From: JBIQJD01 sp044507695
GTDB taxonomy: Bacteria; Bacteroidota; Ignavibacteria; Ignavibacteriales; Ignavibacteriaceae
NCBI GenBank assembly: GCA_044507695.1
Contig: JBIQJD010000001.1
Coordinates: 62,001-126,000 of the forward strand
DNA: 64,000 bases
Direction of reading: 5' to 3'
Shown: positions 34,974 to 44,400 of the stretch, one piece after another
Numbering within the stretch: position 1 is the stretch's first letter
Layout: the number at the start of each line of letters is the position of its first letter
Position numbers and translations under genes: made by a program
The notes under the pieces: generated by a model
What the model saw: only the letters and a program-made list of their open reading frames with translations
What the model was told of the DNA's origin: nothing
Databases searched by the model: none

Positions 34974-35471
34974 CTACTTCATATTGACGAACTGGGCAGG
35001 GAAATCAAAATCAGCTTCTTTTATTAATTTAATTACTGCCTGAAGATCATCTATTTTAGGGCTCTGAACTCGAACCTGTTCATCCTGAATCTGTGCATTA
35101 ACTTTTAATTTTGATTCTTTAATCAGTGCAGTAATTTTTTTGGCATTCTCTTTTGATATTCCGCTCTGAAGATCAATCTTTAATTTCAATCTTCCGCCTG
35201 CCGCAGGTTCTGCCTCATTAATTTTCAAAGCTTTAACAGATAATCCTCTTCTGATAAATTTTGTTTGTAAGATATCAATTGCCGCTTTAAGAGAATAATC
35301 ATCACGTGTATTTATTGAGATGTTTTTTTCTTTTTTATTCAGTTCAATTGAGGTATTAGAATCTTTAAGATCGTATCTCTGATGAATTTCCTTAAGCGCC
35401 TGGTTTACTGCATTATCTGCTTCCTGCAGATCAATTTCTGAAACAATATCAAATGAATGATTTTGTGCCAT
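34974..35471 (-). CDS. YajQ family cyclic-di-GMP-binding protein
   Basis: A 165-aa soluble protein with the YajQ pattern: an N-terminal SFDIVSEIDLQEADNAVNQA, the central EINTRDDY-like segment (ISINTRDDYSLKAAID) and the C-terminal PKIDDLQAVIKLIKEADFDFPAQFVN. Family members have two ferredoxin-like folds; some (Xanthomonas XC_3703) bind cyclic di-GMP and modulate transcription, while others bind nucleic acid. The length is typical. It reads leftward and stands between the CPXCG gene and tRNA-Pro. Confidence 0.92.
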   Translation of the reverse strand: MAQNHSFDIVSEIDLQEADNAVNQALKEIHQRYDLKDSNTSIELNKKEKNISINTRDDYSLKAAIDILQTKFIRRGLSVKALKINEAEPAAGGRLKLKIDLQSGISKENAKKITALIKESKLKVNAQIQDEQVRVQSPKIDDLQAVIKLIKEADFDFPAQFVNMK

Positions 35472-35593
35472 AATATTCCTTTAAATTTAGTACAAATTTT
35501 TTTTGAGCTAAGATAATTAATTTTTTTAATGACCGCATAATTTGTAAAACTTTGGAAATGTTAATCAAAGAATTTATTTTTGAACTTCATTTT

Positions 35594-35668
35594 CGGGGTG
35601 TAGCGCAGCCCGGTTAGCGCGCTTCGTTCGGGACGAAGAGGTCGGGAGTTCGAATCTCCCCACCCCGA
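35594..35668 (+). tRNA. tRNA-Pro (anticodon CGG)
   Basis: Complete cloverleaf: acceptor CGGGGTG/CACCCCG, D-arm GCGC/GCGC, anticodon stem CTTCG/CGAAG with loop TTCGGGA (anticodon CGG at 35629-35631), T-arm GGGAG/CTCCC with TTCGAAT loop, and discriminator A. The C1-G72 pair is as expected for proline tRNAs. The 3' CCA is not encoded. It lies alone between the divergently transcribed yajQ-type and ompA-type genes. Confidence 0.95.
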
Positions 35669-35831
35669 CACAAATCATTTTTCACTCCTTATTTTTCACC
35701 TGGCTTTATTTTTTCATTATTAAAAGAAAAATGTTGCATCTTTTTTGCAAATCTAATATTTTGAATTACAATAACTTAGCTTACTTGGCTTAATTATTAT
35801 CTTTAACTAATTACATTTTAATGGGTTCATT

Positions 35832-36956
35832 ATGAAAAAGTTTTATTTTGCTGCTGTTCTTGTGCTGATATTTTTAAACCCGATATTTGCACAATCTTCA
35901 AAATATCAATGGCTTGCAAAAGATAGCTGGAACTTTGGATTTGGTGTTTCTTATCCAAAATACATTAGCACTTCTGTGAATGTAACAGGTGAAACAGGAT
36001 ATGGCGGCTATTTATCAATCCAACGGAATTTTTCTGAGCATGTAGGAATGAGACTTAAAACATCATACCTGCATCTTGAAGGAAAAGCCGGAAATACGGT
36101 TACCAATAATCTAATTCTTGGTGATCTCGATCTTCTATACTATTTCATTCCGTGTGAACCAATTTCTCCATATGCCGGCGCCGGATTAGGATTATTTTAT
36201 AATACGATTGAAAATTCACCAACCACGGCTTTGAATAAATCCAACCTGGATTATCAATTAAATTTTAACTTTGGTGCAGAATGGAGAATTTCTGAAAAAT
36301 GGAATCTGAAAACTGAATTAGGATATCATACAGCAGCCAGCAGTAAATTTGATGGTACATATGGTACTCAAAACGGCGGAGTTTTAGGCGGAATTACTGA
36401 TGCCTACATGACTTTTGATCTTGGAGTTCAGTACTTTTTTTCAAAAGGAGAAAAATCAAATCTTTGTGATATGTACGATGGTGTAAATGCACAAATTGAT
36501 TACGATAAAATTGAAGAGATTGTAAAACGTTACGCTGTTACCCAACCTGCTGAAGTTGATTATGATAGAATTGAGGATATTGTTAAGAAACATAAATCCA
36601 ATGTTTCGTCTCTCTCAAATAACTGGGTATTGCTGGGTGTAAATTTTGATTTCAATAAGTCTACTCTTCGTCCGGAATCACTTCCTATCTTATATAATGC
36701 TGCGGAGATTTTATTGAACAATCCGGATATCAGGGTTGAGATTCAAGGGCATACAGATAATATAGGATCGGAAAGTTATAATAAGAAACTTTCACTTGAG
36801 CGTGCCCAGGCAGTAAGGAATTTCCTGATTGCAAAAGGAGTTGCTCCAAACAGAATGACAGCAGTTGGAATGGGGGAGAGCAACCCGATAATGGATAATT
36901 CAACTCCTGAAGGAAGACAGCTTAACAGAAGAATCGAATTCAAAGTATTAAGATAG
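35832..36956 (+). CDS. OmpA-family outer membrane protein
   Basis: A 374-aa protein with a signal peptide (cleavage near FAQS) and an N-terminal eight-stranded beta-barrel-like domain (about residues 25-215, alternating aromatic pattern). A linker holds two near-identical segments (IDYDKIEEIVKRYAV and VDYDRIEDIVKKHKS). The C-terminal OmpA peptidoglycan-binding domain (about 260-374) has NFDFNKSTLRPES, IQGHTDNIGS and the late R-Q-L-N-R-R-I-E-F. The C-terminal Asp and Arg needed to bind diaminopimelate are present. It probably tethers the outer membrane to the wall. It is followed by the pyr operon leader. Confidence 0.92.
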   Translation: MKKFYFAAVLVLIFLNPIFAQSSKYQWLAKDSWNFGFGVSYPKYISTSVNVTGETGYGGYLSIQRNFSEHVGMRLKTSYLHLEGKAGNTVTNNLILGDLDLLYYFIPCEPISPYAGAGLGLFYNTIENSPTTALNKSNLDYQLNFNFGAEWRISEKWNLKTELGYHTAASSKFDGTYGTQNGGVLGGITDAYMTFDLGVQYFFSKGEKSNLCDMYDGVNAQIDYDKIEEIVKRYAVTQPAEVDYDRIEDIVKKHKSNVSSLSNNWVLLGVNFDFNKSTLRPESLPILYNAAEILLNNPDIRVEIQGHTDNIGSESYNKKLSLERAQAVRNFLIAKGVAPNRMTAVGMGESNPIMDNSTPEGRQLNRRIEFKVLR

Positions 36957-37056
36957 CAGGGAATCTACAAAAGAATTACCTGCATTATAAAATGTGCTGC
37001 TTTACTTTTAAACGGTTTTAATTTAAGTTAATCCCGTTAAATAATTAACCTTTAAA

Positions 37057-37074
37057 TCTATCCCGAGAGGTGGA
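37057..37074 (+). promoter_or_regulatory. PyrR-type RNA-binding hairpin (pyr leader anti-antiterminator)
   Basis: The leader RNA holds TCTA-(T)-CC at 37057-37063, a CGAGA loop at 37064-37068 and GG-TGGA at 37069-37074: a six-pair stem with one bulged U and a C-x-GAGA-GG loop. This reproduces the layout of Bacillus PyrR binding loops (UCCAGAGAGGCU). Its 3' arm can instead pair with 37109-37116, the left arm of the downstream terminator, giving mutually exclusive folds. Being directly upstream of pyrR supports the call. The fold was made by eye. Confidence 0.75.
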
Positions 37075-37080
37075 AAAGGA

Positions 37081-37152
37081 ATGAATCAGCAGCAGACGGC
37101 AAAAGAGTTTTACCTCCGTGGGTCTAATCCAGGGAGGTATTTTTTTATATGA
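37081..37152 (+). CDS. Putative pyr leader peptide (23 aa)
   Basis: An ATG-started 24-codon frame (begins MNQQQTAKEFYLR, ends GRYFFI) runs through the whole terminator hairpin and T-run. It stops at TGA 37150-37152, sharing the bases ATGA with the pyrR start at 37149. AGAGGTGG just upstream, inside the PyrR-type hairpin, could be its ribosome-binding site. If translated, a ribosome would open the terminator and reinitiate at pyrR, as in leader-peptide attenuation of E. coli pyrBI. The overlap could be chance in so short a frame. Confidence 0.45.
   Translation: MNQQQTAKEFYLRGSNPGRYFFI
37111..37146 (+). terminator. Intrinsic terminator (attenuator) in the pyr leader
   Basis: TACCTCC (37111-37117) pairs with GGAGGTA (37133-37139), extended after one mismatch by TGG/CCA, with a 7-nt loop and seven T (37140-37146). 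The right arm also contains the GGGAGG that serves as pyrR Shine-Dalgarno, 11 nt before the ATG. Folding would therefore both end transcription and hide the ribosome-binding site. Confidence 0.8.
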
Positions 37153-37697
37153 ATGTAAAATCCAAAGTAATTGATGAAACAGCATTCAGAAGAATAATTA
37201 CCAGAATCTCACACGAAATTCTTGAGCAGAATAAAGGCTCAAATGATCTTATTCTGATTGGAATGCGCACAAGAGGGGAATTTCTCGCACAAAGAATCCA
37301 AAACAAAATTAAAGACATTGAAAAGATAGAGATTCCGCTCGGTGTTCTCGATGTAACTTTGTACCGGGATGATTTCAGAACACGCCTGAAGCAGCCGGAA
37401 GTTTCAGTAACAAACATTACCTTTGATATAAATGAAAAACATATCATATTGATTGATGATGTACTCTTCACCGGAAGAACTGTTCGTTCTGCCCTAAATG
37501 TTTTAATGGATTTCGGAAGGCCAGCTTCAATACAACTTGTTGTACTGGTTGATAGAGGACATAGAGAACTTCCCATTCGAGCAGATTATGTTGGGAAAAA
37601 TATTCCCACCTCTACCAACGAAGAAGTTCGTGTGAAAATGAAAGAGATTGATGGTGAAGATGCAGTTTATCTGGTAGAAATGGAGGGGGAAAAATAA
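37149..37697 (+). CDS. pyrR: Bifunctional pyr operon regulator / uracil phosphoribosyltransferase PyrR
   Basis: A 182-aa type I phosphoribosyltransferase-fold protein. The PRPP-binding loop reads IILIDDVLFTGRTVRSAL, and the PyrR-specific GMRTRGEFLAQRI and VLVDRGHRELPIRADYVGKNIPTS segments are present. In Bacillus it binds pyr leader RNA in the presence of UMP and promotes termination, and also shows weak uracil phosphoribosyltransferase activity. The leader here carries a matching RNA hairpin, so autoregulation is likely. The stop overlaps the pyrB ATG by 1 nt (TAATG). Confidence 0.95.
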   Translation: MNVKSKVIDETAFRRIITRISHEILEQNKGSNDLILIGMRTRGEFLAQRIQNKIKDIEKIEIPLGVLDVTLYRDDFRTRLKQPEVSVTNITFDINEKHIILIDDVLFTGRTVRSALNVLMDFGRPASIQLVVLVDRGHRELPIRADYVGKNIPTSTNEEVRVKMKEIDGEDAVYLVEMEGEK

Positions 37698-38617
37698 TGC
37701 CTTTATCAAGCAGACATTTACTTGGCTTGCAGGGAGTTCCAAAGGAAGATATTCAGCTTATACTTGATACAGCCACAACATTTAAAGAAGTTTTGGAGCG
37801 GCCGATAAAAAAAGTTCCAACCTTGCAGGGCAAAACAATTGTAAATTTATTTTATGAAAATTCCACAAGAACAAGAATATCATTTGAACTTGCACAAAAA
37901 AGATTATCCGCCGATATTGTGAATTTTTCTGTTGGACTAAGCAGTGTAAGCAAAGGAGAAACATTCAAAGATACGATGCGCAATATTGAAGCAATGAAGG
38001 TTGATATGGTTGTTGTCAGGCATTCCACCGCAGGCGCTCCAAAATTTTTAACGCAAATAAGTAATGCAAATATTATTAATGCCGGAGATGGGATTCATGA
38101 ACATCCAACGCAGGCTTTGCTTGATATGTATTCAATCAGGGAGAAATTTGGCACGCTTGAAGGATTAAAAGTTTGTATTGTAGGAGATATTGCTCACAGC
38201 CGGGTAGCGCTCTCAAATATTTTTGGTTTAAAAACTATGGGAGCTGAAGTCACCGTTTGCGGCCCTTCAACAATGATTCCCCGTTACATTGAAGAACTTG
38301 GTGTAAAAGTAATTTATGATATTGATGAAGCTATACAAGAAAATGATGTGCTTAATGTTCTTCGTATACAGCTTGAAAGAAAAGCGAGAGAATATTTTCC
38401 TTCAATCCGTGAATATGCCAGATATTTTGGAATAACACGTGAGAGATTAGAAAAGATTGGAAAAGATATTACCATACTTCATCCCGGACCAATAAACAGA
38501 GGTGTGGAGCTTTCATCAGAAGTTGCTGATGGAATGAATCAGATAATACTTCAGCAGGTTACAAATGGTGTTGCAGTTAGAATGGCAGTTCTTTATCTGC
38601 TTGGAACAATGAACTAA
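37697..38617 (+). CDS. pyrB: Aspartate carbamoyltransferase catalytic subunit
   Basis: A 306-aa carbamoyltransferase that makes carbamoyl-aspartate, the second step of pyrimidine synthesis. The carbamoyl-phosphate loop NSTRTRISFELA, the aspartate-side HPTQALLDMYSI and the HPGPINRGVELSSEVADG segment near the end are diagnostic. The 80s-loop residues are in SVSKGETFKDT. No pyrI regulatory subunit follows; pyrC starts 17 nt downstream. It is probably a trimeric, PyrR-controlled enzyme without allosteric subunits. Confidence 0.97.
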   Translation: MPLSSRHLLGLQGVPKEDIQLILDTATTFKEVLERPIKKVPTLQGKTIVNLFYENSTRTRISFELAQKRLSADIVNFSVGLSSVSKGETFKDTMRNIEAMKVDMVVVRHSTAGAPKFLTQISNANIINAGDGIHEHPTQALLDMYSIREKFGTLEGLKVCIVGDIAHSRVALSNIFGLKTMGAEVTVCGPSTMIPRYIEELGVKVIYDIDEAIQENDVLNVLRIQLERKAREYFPSIREYARYFGITRERLEKIGKDITILHPGPINRGVELSSEVADGMNQIILQQVTNGVAVRMAVLYLLGTMN

Positions 38618-38634
38618 TTTAAAACTGAGGCAGA

Positions 38635-39924
38635 ATGAAAATCTTATTAAAAAATATAAAGATCATACATCCAGAAGTTAAAAACTCAAATGAAGTTGAT
38701 ATAATAATTTCAGATGGGGTAATTACAAACATTGGCAAAATAGATTCCGGGAAATATAAAGATGCTGAGGAGTTTAATTTCAGTGGATGTTATGCTGCAC
38801 CGGGATTTTTAGATATGCATGTACATCTTCGTGAACCGGGCAGAGAAGATGAAGAAACGGTTATTACCGGATGCAACTGTGCTGCTGCAGGAGGATTTAC
38901 CGCTGTTGCATGTATGCCTAATACAGAACCCGCAATTGATTCCGCTGAAGTAGTTATGCTGATTAAAAAAGAAGCTGCCGGTCATCTGGTTGATGTTTTT
39001 CCCATTGCGGCTGCAACTATTGGCAGAAAAGGGGAACTCCTTTCTCCAATGGCAGAATTAAACGAAGCAGGTGCAGTGGGTTTTTCAGATGATGGTGTTG
39101 CAATTAAAACTGCGGGCATTGTAAAACGTGCACTTGAATATTCTAAAATGTATGATCTGCCGATAATTGAACATTGTGAAGATGAATCATTAGCAGGCGG
39201 TGCAATGAATGAAGGTTTAAACTCTACCATGCTCGGGCTTCCGCCTATTCCATCAGTAGCAGAAGACTTGATTGTAATCAGGGATATCCTTCTTGCTGAT
39301 TATACCGGCGGGAAAATACATATTGCACACATCAGCACAAAAAATGCTGTTGAGATGGTAAGACAGGCAAAGAAGAAAGGAATAAAAGTTACAGCAGAAG
39401 TTACTCCGCATCATTTTACATTAAATGATGATGCTGTAAGAAGCTATGATACAAATGTAAAAATGAATCCGCCGCTTAGAACTCAGGCTGATGTTGATGC
39501 AATGATTGAAGGTTTAAAAGACGGAACAATTGATTGTATCGCGAGCGATCACGCACCACATTCTCCCGAAGAAAAAGAAGCAGAGTTTGAACTTGCACCT
39601 AACGGAATTTTGGGATTAGAGACACAGGTTGGATTAACTTTTTCAGAACTTTATCACAAAAATCATCTTTCACTTGAACAAATTGTTGAAAAGCTTTCAA
39701 TCAACCCAAGAAAAATATTAAACATTCCTCTTCCGAAATTTAAAGAAGGGGAGAAAGCAAACTTATCAATTTTCAATCCTGATTTTGAGTGGATATACGA
39801 TATCACCAAAACAAAAAGTAAATCAAAAAACTCACCATTCAATGGCAGATCGTTTAAGGGAAAGGCAATTGCAGCAATTAATAATAAGAAAATGTTTTTT
39901 AAAGATGATTTCCGTGATATTTGA
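38635..39924 (+). CDS. pyrC: Dihydroorotase (class I)
   Basis: A 429-aa amidohydrolase that cyclises carbamoyl-aspartate. The zinc motif DMHVHLREPGREDEET (HxH), VACMPNTEPAID, HIAHISTKNAVE and the catalytic Asp in CIASDHAPHS match class I dihydroorotases. The bridging position that is often a carboxylated lysine is not evident here, as in several class I enzymes that use Asp instead. It is the third gene of the pyrR-pyrB-pyrC operon. No terminator was found in the 175 nt that follow. Confidence 0.95.
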   Translation: MKILLKNIKIIHPEVKNSNEVDIIISDGVITNIGKIDSGKYKDAEEFNFSGCYAAPGFLDMHVHLREPGREDEETVITGCNCAAAGGFTAVACMPNTEPAIDSAEVVMLIKKEAAGHLVDVFPIAAATIGRKGELLSPMAELNEAGAVGFSDDGVAIKTAGIVKRALEYSKMYDLPIIEHCEDESLAGGAMNEGLNSTMLGLPPIPSVAEDLIVIRDILLADYTGGKIHIAHISTKNAVEMVRQAKKKGIKVTAEVTPHHFTLNDDAVRSYDTNVKMNPPLRTQADVDAMIEGLKDGTIDCIASDHAPHSPEEKEAEFELAPNGILGLETQVGLTFSELYHKNHLSLEQIVEKLSINPRKILNIPLPKFKEGEKANLSIFNPDFEWIYDITKTKSKSKNSPFNGRSFKGKAIAAINNKKMFFKDDFRDI

Positions 39925-40102
39925 TCATGACTTTTTGCCTGCGTTAAATTTTTGTTGAACGTTTTTGATCCGGTAAGGATACAGTTTTGTTCAATTATTT
40001 AGACAATCTGTAATAAAAACCTTCTAATATCCTTCCCCAATAAAACTTTTTTATGGCACTCAAATTGGTTTACTAAATTGAACTAATTTTTATGGTGCAG
40101 TG

Positions 40103-40936
40103 ATGAAAAAATCGTTTTACAACTATTTAATAATTTTATCAGCAGCTCTATTATTTGCAGCTTGTGATATCAACAATCATGATCATTATTATAATGATTA
40201 TACTCCACCTGCTCCGCCAACCGGAATTGTTGTATTCAACGGAGATAACCGCGTAGATCTTTCCTGGAACTGGAACAGAGAAGAAGATGTTGCTGGTTAT
40301 AATGTTTACTATAGTTATTCATATTCAGGAAAATACACCTTAATCGGCGGAACCACTGATAACTACTTCATTGATTATGATGCAGTAAACGGAAATACAT
40401 ATTATTATGCCGTTACTGCATATGATTTTAATGGCAACGAAAGTGAATTGAGTTATGATGTAATTTACTCAACTCCTAGACCTGAAGGATTTAATCAATC
40501 AATATTTGATTACAGAAAATATCCGGATAATGCTGGATATTCCTTCACAACTTATTCTCCAGTAGCTTATGATTCAGACAACGCAGACTTTTTCTTTGAG
40601 AATTTTAACGGAACATATTACCTGGATGTTTGGGATGATTCAGATATAATTGATATGGGACCTACAAGTGATATTTATGATATAGCGCAGGCTCCTTTAA
40701 ATGGCTGGTCTCCAACCAAGGATGAAATAGCAAGAACAGGACATACGTATGTAATCTGGACATGGGATAATCATTTTGCGAAGGTCAGGATCAAATCCAT
40801 TACACGCGATCGGATAGTATTTGATTGGGCATTTCAGCTTGTTGAAGGAGAGAGGCAGTTAAAAATGAACGCTGTTCCTGAAAAACGAGGACCGTTGACA
40901 AGATCATTTACCAGGGTGACTGAAGCGGCTGAATAG
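40103..40936 (+). CDS. Lipoprotein with a fibronectin type III domain
   Basis: About 277 aa. The lipoprotein signal ends LLFAAC. One Fn3 domain (about residues 37-125) follows, with the pattern VDLSWNWNREEDVAGYNVYYS and NTYYYAVTAYDFNGNESE. The remainder (about 130-275) is an aromatic-rich domain with no recognised family. It is probably exposed on the outer membrane or in the periplasm. The ATG at 40103 is taken; a GTG one codon earlier is also open. The stop codon lies in the loop of an intrinsic terminator. Confidence 0.82.
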   Translation: MKKSFYNYLIILSAALLFAACDINNHDHYYNDYTPPAPPTGIVVFNGDNRVDLSWNWNREEDVAGYNVYYSYSYSGKYTLIGGTTDNYFIDYDAVNGNTYYYAVTAYDFNGNESELSYDVIYSTPRPEGFNQSIFDYRKYPDNAGYSFTTYSPVAYDSDNADFFFENFNGTYYLDVWDDSDIIDMGPTSDIYDIAQAPLNGWSPTKDEIARTGHTYVIWTWDNHFAKVRIKSITRDRIVFDWAFQLVEGERQLKMNAVPEKRGPLTRSFTRVTEAAE

Positions 40937-40951
40937 CCGCTTTTGTTTTTT
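40924..40951 (+). terminator. Intrinsic terminator overlapping the end of the Fn3 lipoprotein gene
   Basis: Seven-base-pair stem AGCGGCT (40924-40930) / AGCCGCT (40935-40941) with a GAAT loop, followed by TTTGTTTTTT. The TAG stop (40934-40936) is in the loop and right arm, so the last codons of the gene form half of the terminator. Confidence 0.85.
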
Positions 40952-41004
40952 CGGGTGAATATACTGTAATAGCATTCAAATTGATTATTAGTTAAATTTA
41001 GGTT

Positions 41005-41469
41005 ATGGATATGTTGAAGAGGAAAATATTTTTTATCGGAATCTTTTTTTTACTTACTGCTGCAGCAATTTATGCACAGGAAAACAGTTTACTTAAAAAA
41101 TTTGATAACAGCAGCAATAATCGTACAGCAGCAGTTCAATTAATTTTTACAGATATGGAAAAAGCACTTTCTTCAGGAAATTTTTCATCACTTTCAACTT
41201 TCTTTTGTTCACAGACTTATCTCAGTTTGTCAAATGGAGTCAGCGGCTATTATAGTTCTAACCAGGCCTATTACATACTGGAAGACTTTTTTAAAATTTA
41301 TAATGTAACATCATTCAGATTTAAGAATATACACGCGGCAGGCAGCACACCTTATGCAACCGGTATTTACAGTTTTGAATTTAAGGGTAAGAAAGATAAC
41401 GCTCAGGTTTATATTTCTCTTAAACAATTCGGTTCCGGCTGGAAAATAACCCAGATTACTATAAACTGA
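41005..41469 (+). CDS. DUF4783 family secreted protein
   Basis: A 154-aa protein with a signal peptide (cleavage near IYAQE) and a cystatin/NTF2-like DUF4783 domain (about residues 45-154): LIFTDMEKALSSGNFSSLSTFFC, then SNQAYYILEDFFKIY and the closing GSGWKITQITI. The family is common in Bacteroidota; its function is unknown. It overlaps the start of the large histidine kinase gene by 1 nt, so it may serve the same envelope response, but this is positional only. Confidence 0.8.
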   Translation: MDMLKRKIFFIGIFFLLTAAAIYAQENSLLKKFDNSSNNRTAAVQLIFTDMEKALSSGNFSSLSTFFCSQTYLSLSNGVSGYYSSNQAYYILEDFFKIYNVTSFRFKNIHAAGSTPYATGIYSFEFKGKKDNAQVYISLKQFGSGWKITQITIN

Positions 41470-44400
41470 TGTTTAGAAAGTTTTTTAAAACAATCTTTTC
41501 GGGATCGGACGATAGGAAATATTTTGCTATCGTCCTTTTTGTATTAATACTTTTCTTTTTGTCCGCATTCATTTCTCCGCTTCTTATTGAAAACCGTAAA
41601 GAGAACTGGAACAGGGAGTTGTCAGAAAAAATCAATGAGATTAAAACTTCAGTAATGGAATTATTTAAAGAAGAAGAAAAAAATCTTTTATCTGCAATTT
41701 CTGTATTGAAGAATGAACTTCATAAAACTTTAAGTCCGGATAATACTTCGTATGGCAGGCTGATTAAATTAGTAAATGAAAACAGATACAGTAATTATTC
41801 AATAGAAATTTTTGCACCTAACGGAAGATTAATTGCATGGAACAATATTATTGCTGTTCCGCAGAATGAATTGTTTCCTTTAGATCATCCAGTTGGTGAA
41901 ACATATTTTTTTAATAAAGATCTTATTACATATTTAACCACTGTTGATACTTTCCATATCGAGAATGATGTTTTTTATTTCTCTGCAAGCCTACCTTTCG
42001 AAAAACATTATGAATTACAGAATACCTATTACCATGATTTCGGATTTACAAAAAAGATTTCAGAAAAATTTTATACTCAGTTTGAAGTAGAATTTAACCC
42101 TTACGCACCGGAGACAAAAGATGGAAGAAAATATTCTTTTGAAATATTGAATAACAATGAAAATAAAATTGGACTGGTTACTTTAAATAAACCTGCGCTT
42201 GATACTTCAATTCAGGAATTCAATTCCAACGTATCCAAATTCCAGGCGCTGCTGATGGTACTTGGATTTTTCTTTCTTGCATTTGCATGTAAGACAGACT
42301 TCCGGAAAATAAAATACCGCACAATAAAAATTATACTTCTCGTAATTTATTTTGGTGCGTTCAGAATAATTCTTTACTTATTAAATTTTCCCGCAAATGT
42401 TCTGGAAGGACCTCTTACAGAACCAGCATATTTCTCTTCCGCTTTTGCAGGCGGTATTGTTAAATCACCACTTGAGTTTTTTGTAACAGCATTATTTATT
42501 TTGATTCTCGCACTTACTGCATTCAGATATATTACCGGATTTATTTCTTCAACTGAATGTGAGAGGTTTAAATCTAACTTAATTGTCTTTCTTCTCTTTT
42601 TACCTGCGGCATTTTTCTTTTATATAACAATTCGCGGATTGGGAGCAGCCATTCGCAGCGTTATTTTTGATTCCACTTTAAGATATTTTAAAGTACCTGC
42701 TTTAATTCCTGAGTATCCTGCAATTGTAATGAATTTAAATGTGCTGATGCTTGGCACTGCAATTATCTTCCTGCTTGTCAGCTATATTCTGCTGCTTCTT
42801 TCGGCATTGCCGCAAAAAAAATCTGCACAGCAAAAGAGATCATTTCTTTTTATCTATTTAGGATTTCTGCCAGCCGGAGTAATTTTTATTCTCATTCAAA
42901 ATCAACCTCTGGTTACTCCATTTTTTAGTATCCTGTTCACAACAATTCTCTTTATTCTTACTTATTACATTTATTTTGTACGATTCAAATCAATTTTTAA
43001 TTACGTATTCATTTCAATTGCAGCATCATTTATTACAATTTCATTTTTAAATCATTTTAATCTTGATCTGGAAAAAGAAGCACTGAAAACAACAGCATAT
43101 GAAATTAACCGCCCGAATGAAAATCTGCTTCAATTCCTTGTGAGTGAAGCTTTATTAACGGCATCAAAAGATCAACAATTAATTAATTCATTTAATAAAA
43201 AGAATTTTAATTTTAATGCCGCTGCATTTAAAATCTGGAGCCAGAGTTCACTTCAAAAAGAATCACTTAATTCACTTGTAATAATTTACAACAATTCATT
43301 AATGCCAATTGGTTCTTTCAGAATTGGAATTGATGAAGAAATAAATCCTGCTCATTACCTAACACTTCCAGAAAATGTTGAACCCGAAGTGAAGGAAATT
43401 CATCCCGATAAAAACAACATTAAAAAATATTTTGCCGGAATTATTCCGCTTGTTAACAGCAGCGGAGTAAAGGGATTTGTAACCGCTGCAGTTGCTCTTG
43501 AACTTAATAGTATTATTTCTTCGGAGATTCCTGATTTTCTTGATTCCAAAAAAAATATTTTAGGTTCTGTGCTTGATGCAAGGCAGTTGAAGATTTTTGA
43601 AATTGAGAACGGAAGATTATCAAATGTTTACGGTGATATTTACCCTTCACGGGATCAGATTAAACCCCTGCTTAATTTAAATTTACAGCCAGGTGAAGAA
43701 GCCTGGCGAACGCTTCATATCAATGAAGAGAATTTTATAACATACGTTTTAAATACTGAAACATCAGGAGCTAATAAATTAACTGCGGTTGCTTTTCGTG
43801 AAAGAGAATTAACATGGAATCTCTTTAACTTCTTTAAAATATTTTTTGTTCACAGTATTTTCATAATCATTTTATTTATAATACTGTTTACAGTAAATTA
43901 TAAGCAGGTTAAATACAGTTTCCGCACACAAATATTTATTGGCTTCCTTATTATCTCTATTCTTCCGGTAATTGTACTTGCAATTTACAACCGGCATGTT
44001 TTTACAGAACGAAGCGATGTTTCAATCTTTAATGCTTTAAGTGAACGATTGGGATATCTTGAAAATCATTTACGGTTACAAAAAGAAAAAAATCCTGAAC
44101 GGAATTTGCTCGAAGCATTTTCAAATGCAGGTAAAGAACTCGGAATTTCATTTGCGGTTTATGATGGTTCTGATATGATATTCAACTCGAAGGGAGAATT
44201 TTACGATGCCGGATTATTCAATAGGAAATTAAATCCGCTGGCATATTACAATCTCAATTATCTCAGCTACCGTGAATTCTATACAAATGAAAAAATTGAA
44301 GATTACAATTATGATGCATTATATAAGCGCATAGCATTCAACGGCAAAAATTTAATCATTGAAGTAAACAATGCTTTCAACAAAGTCAAGGTTTCATTTT

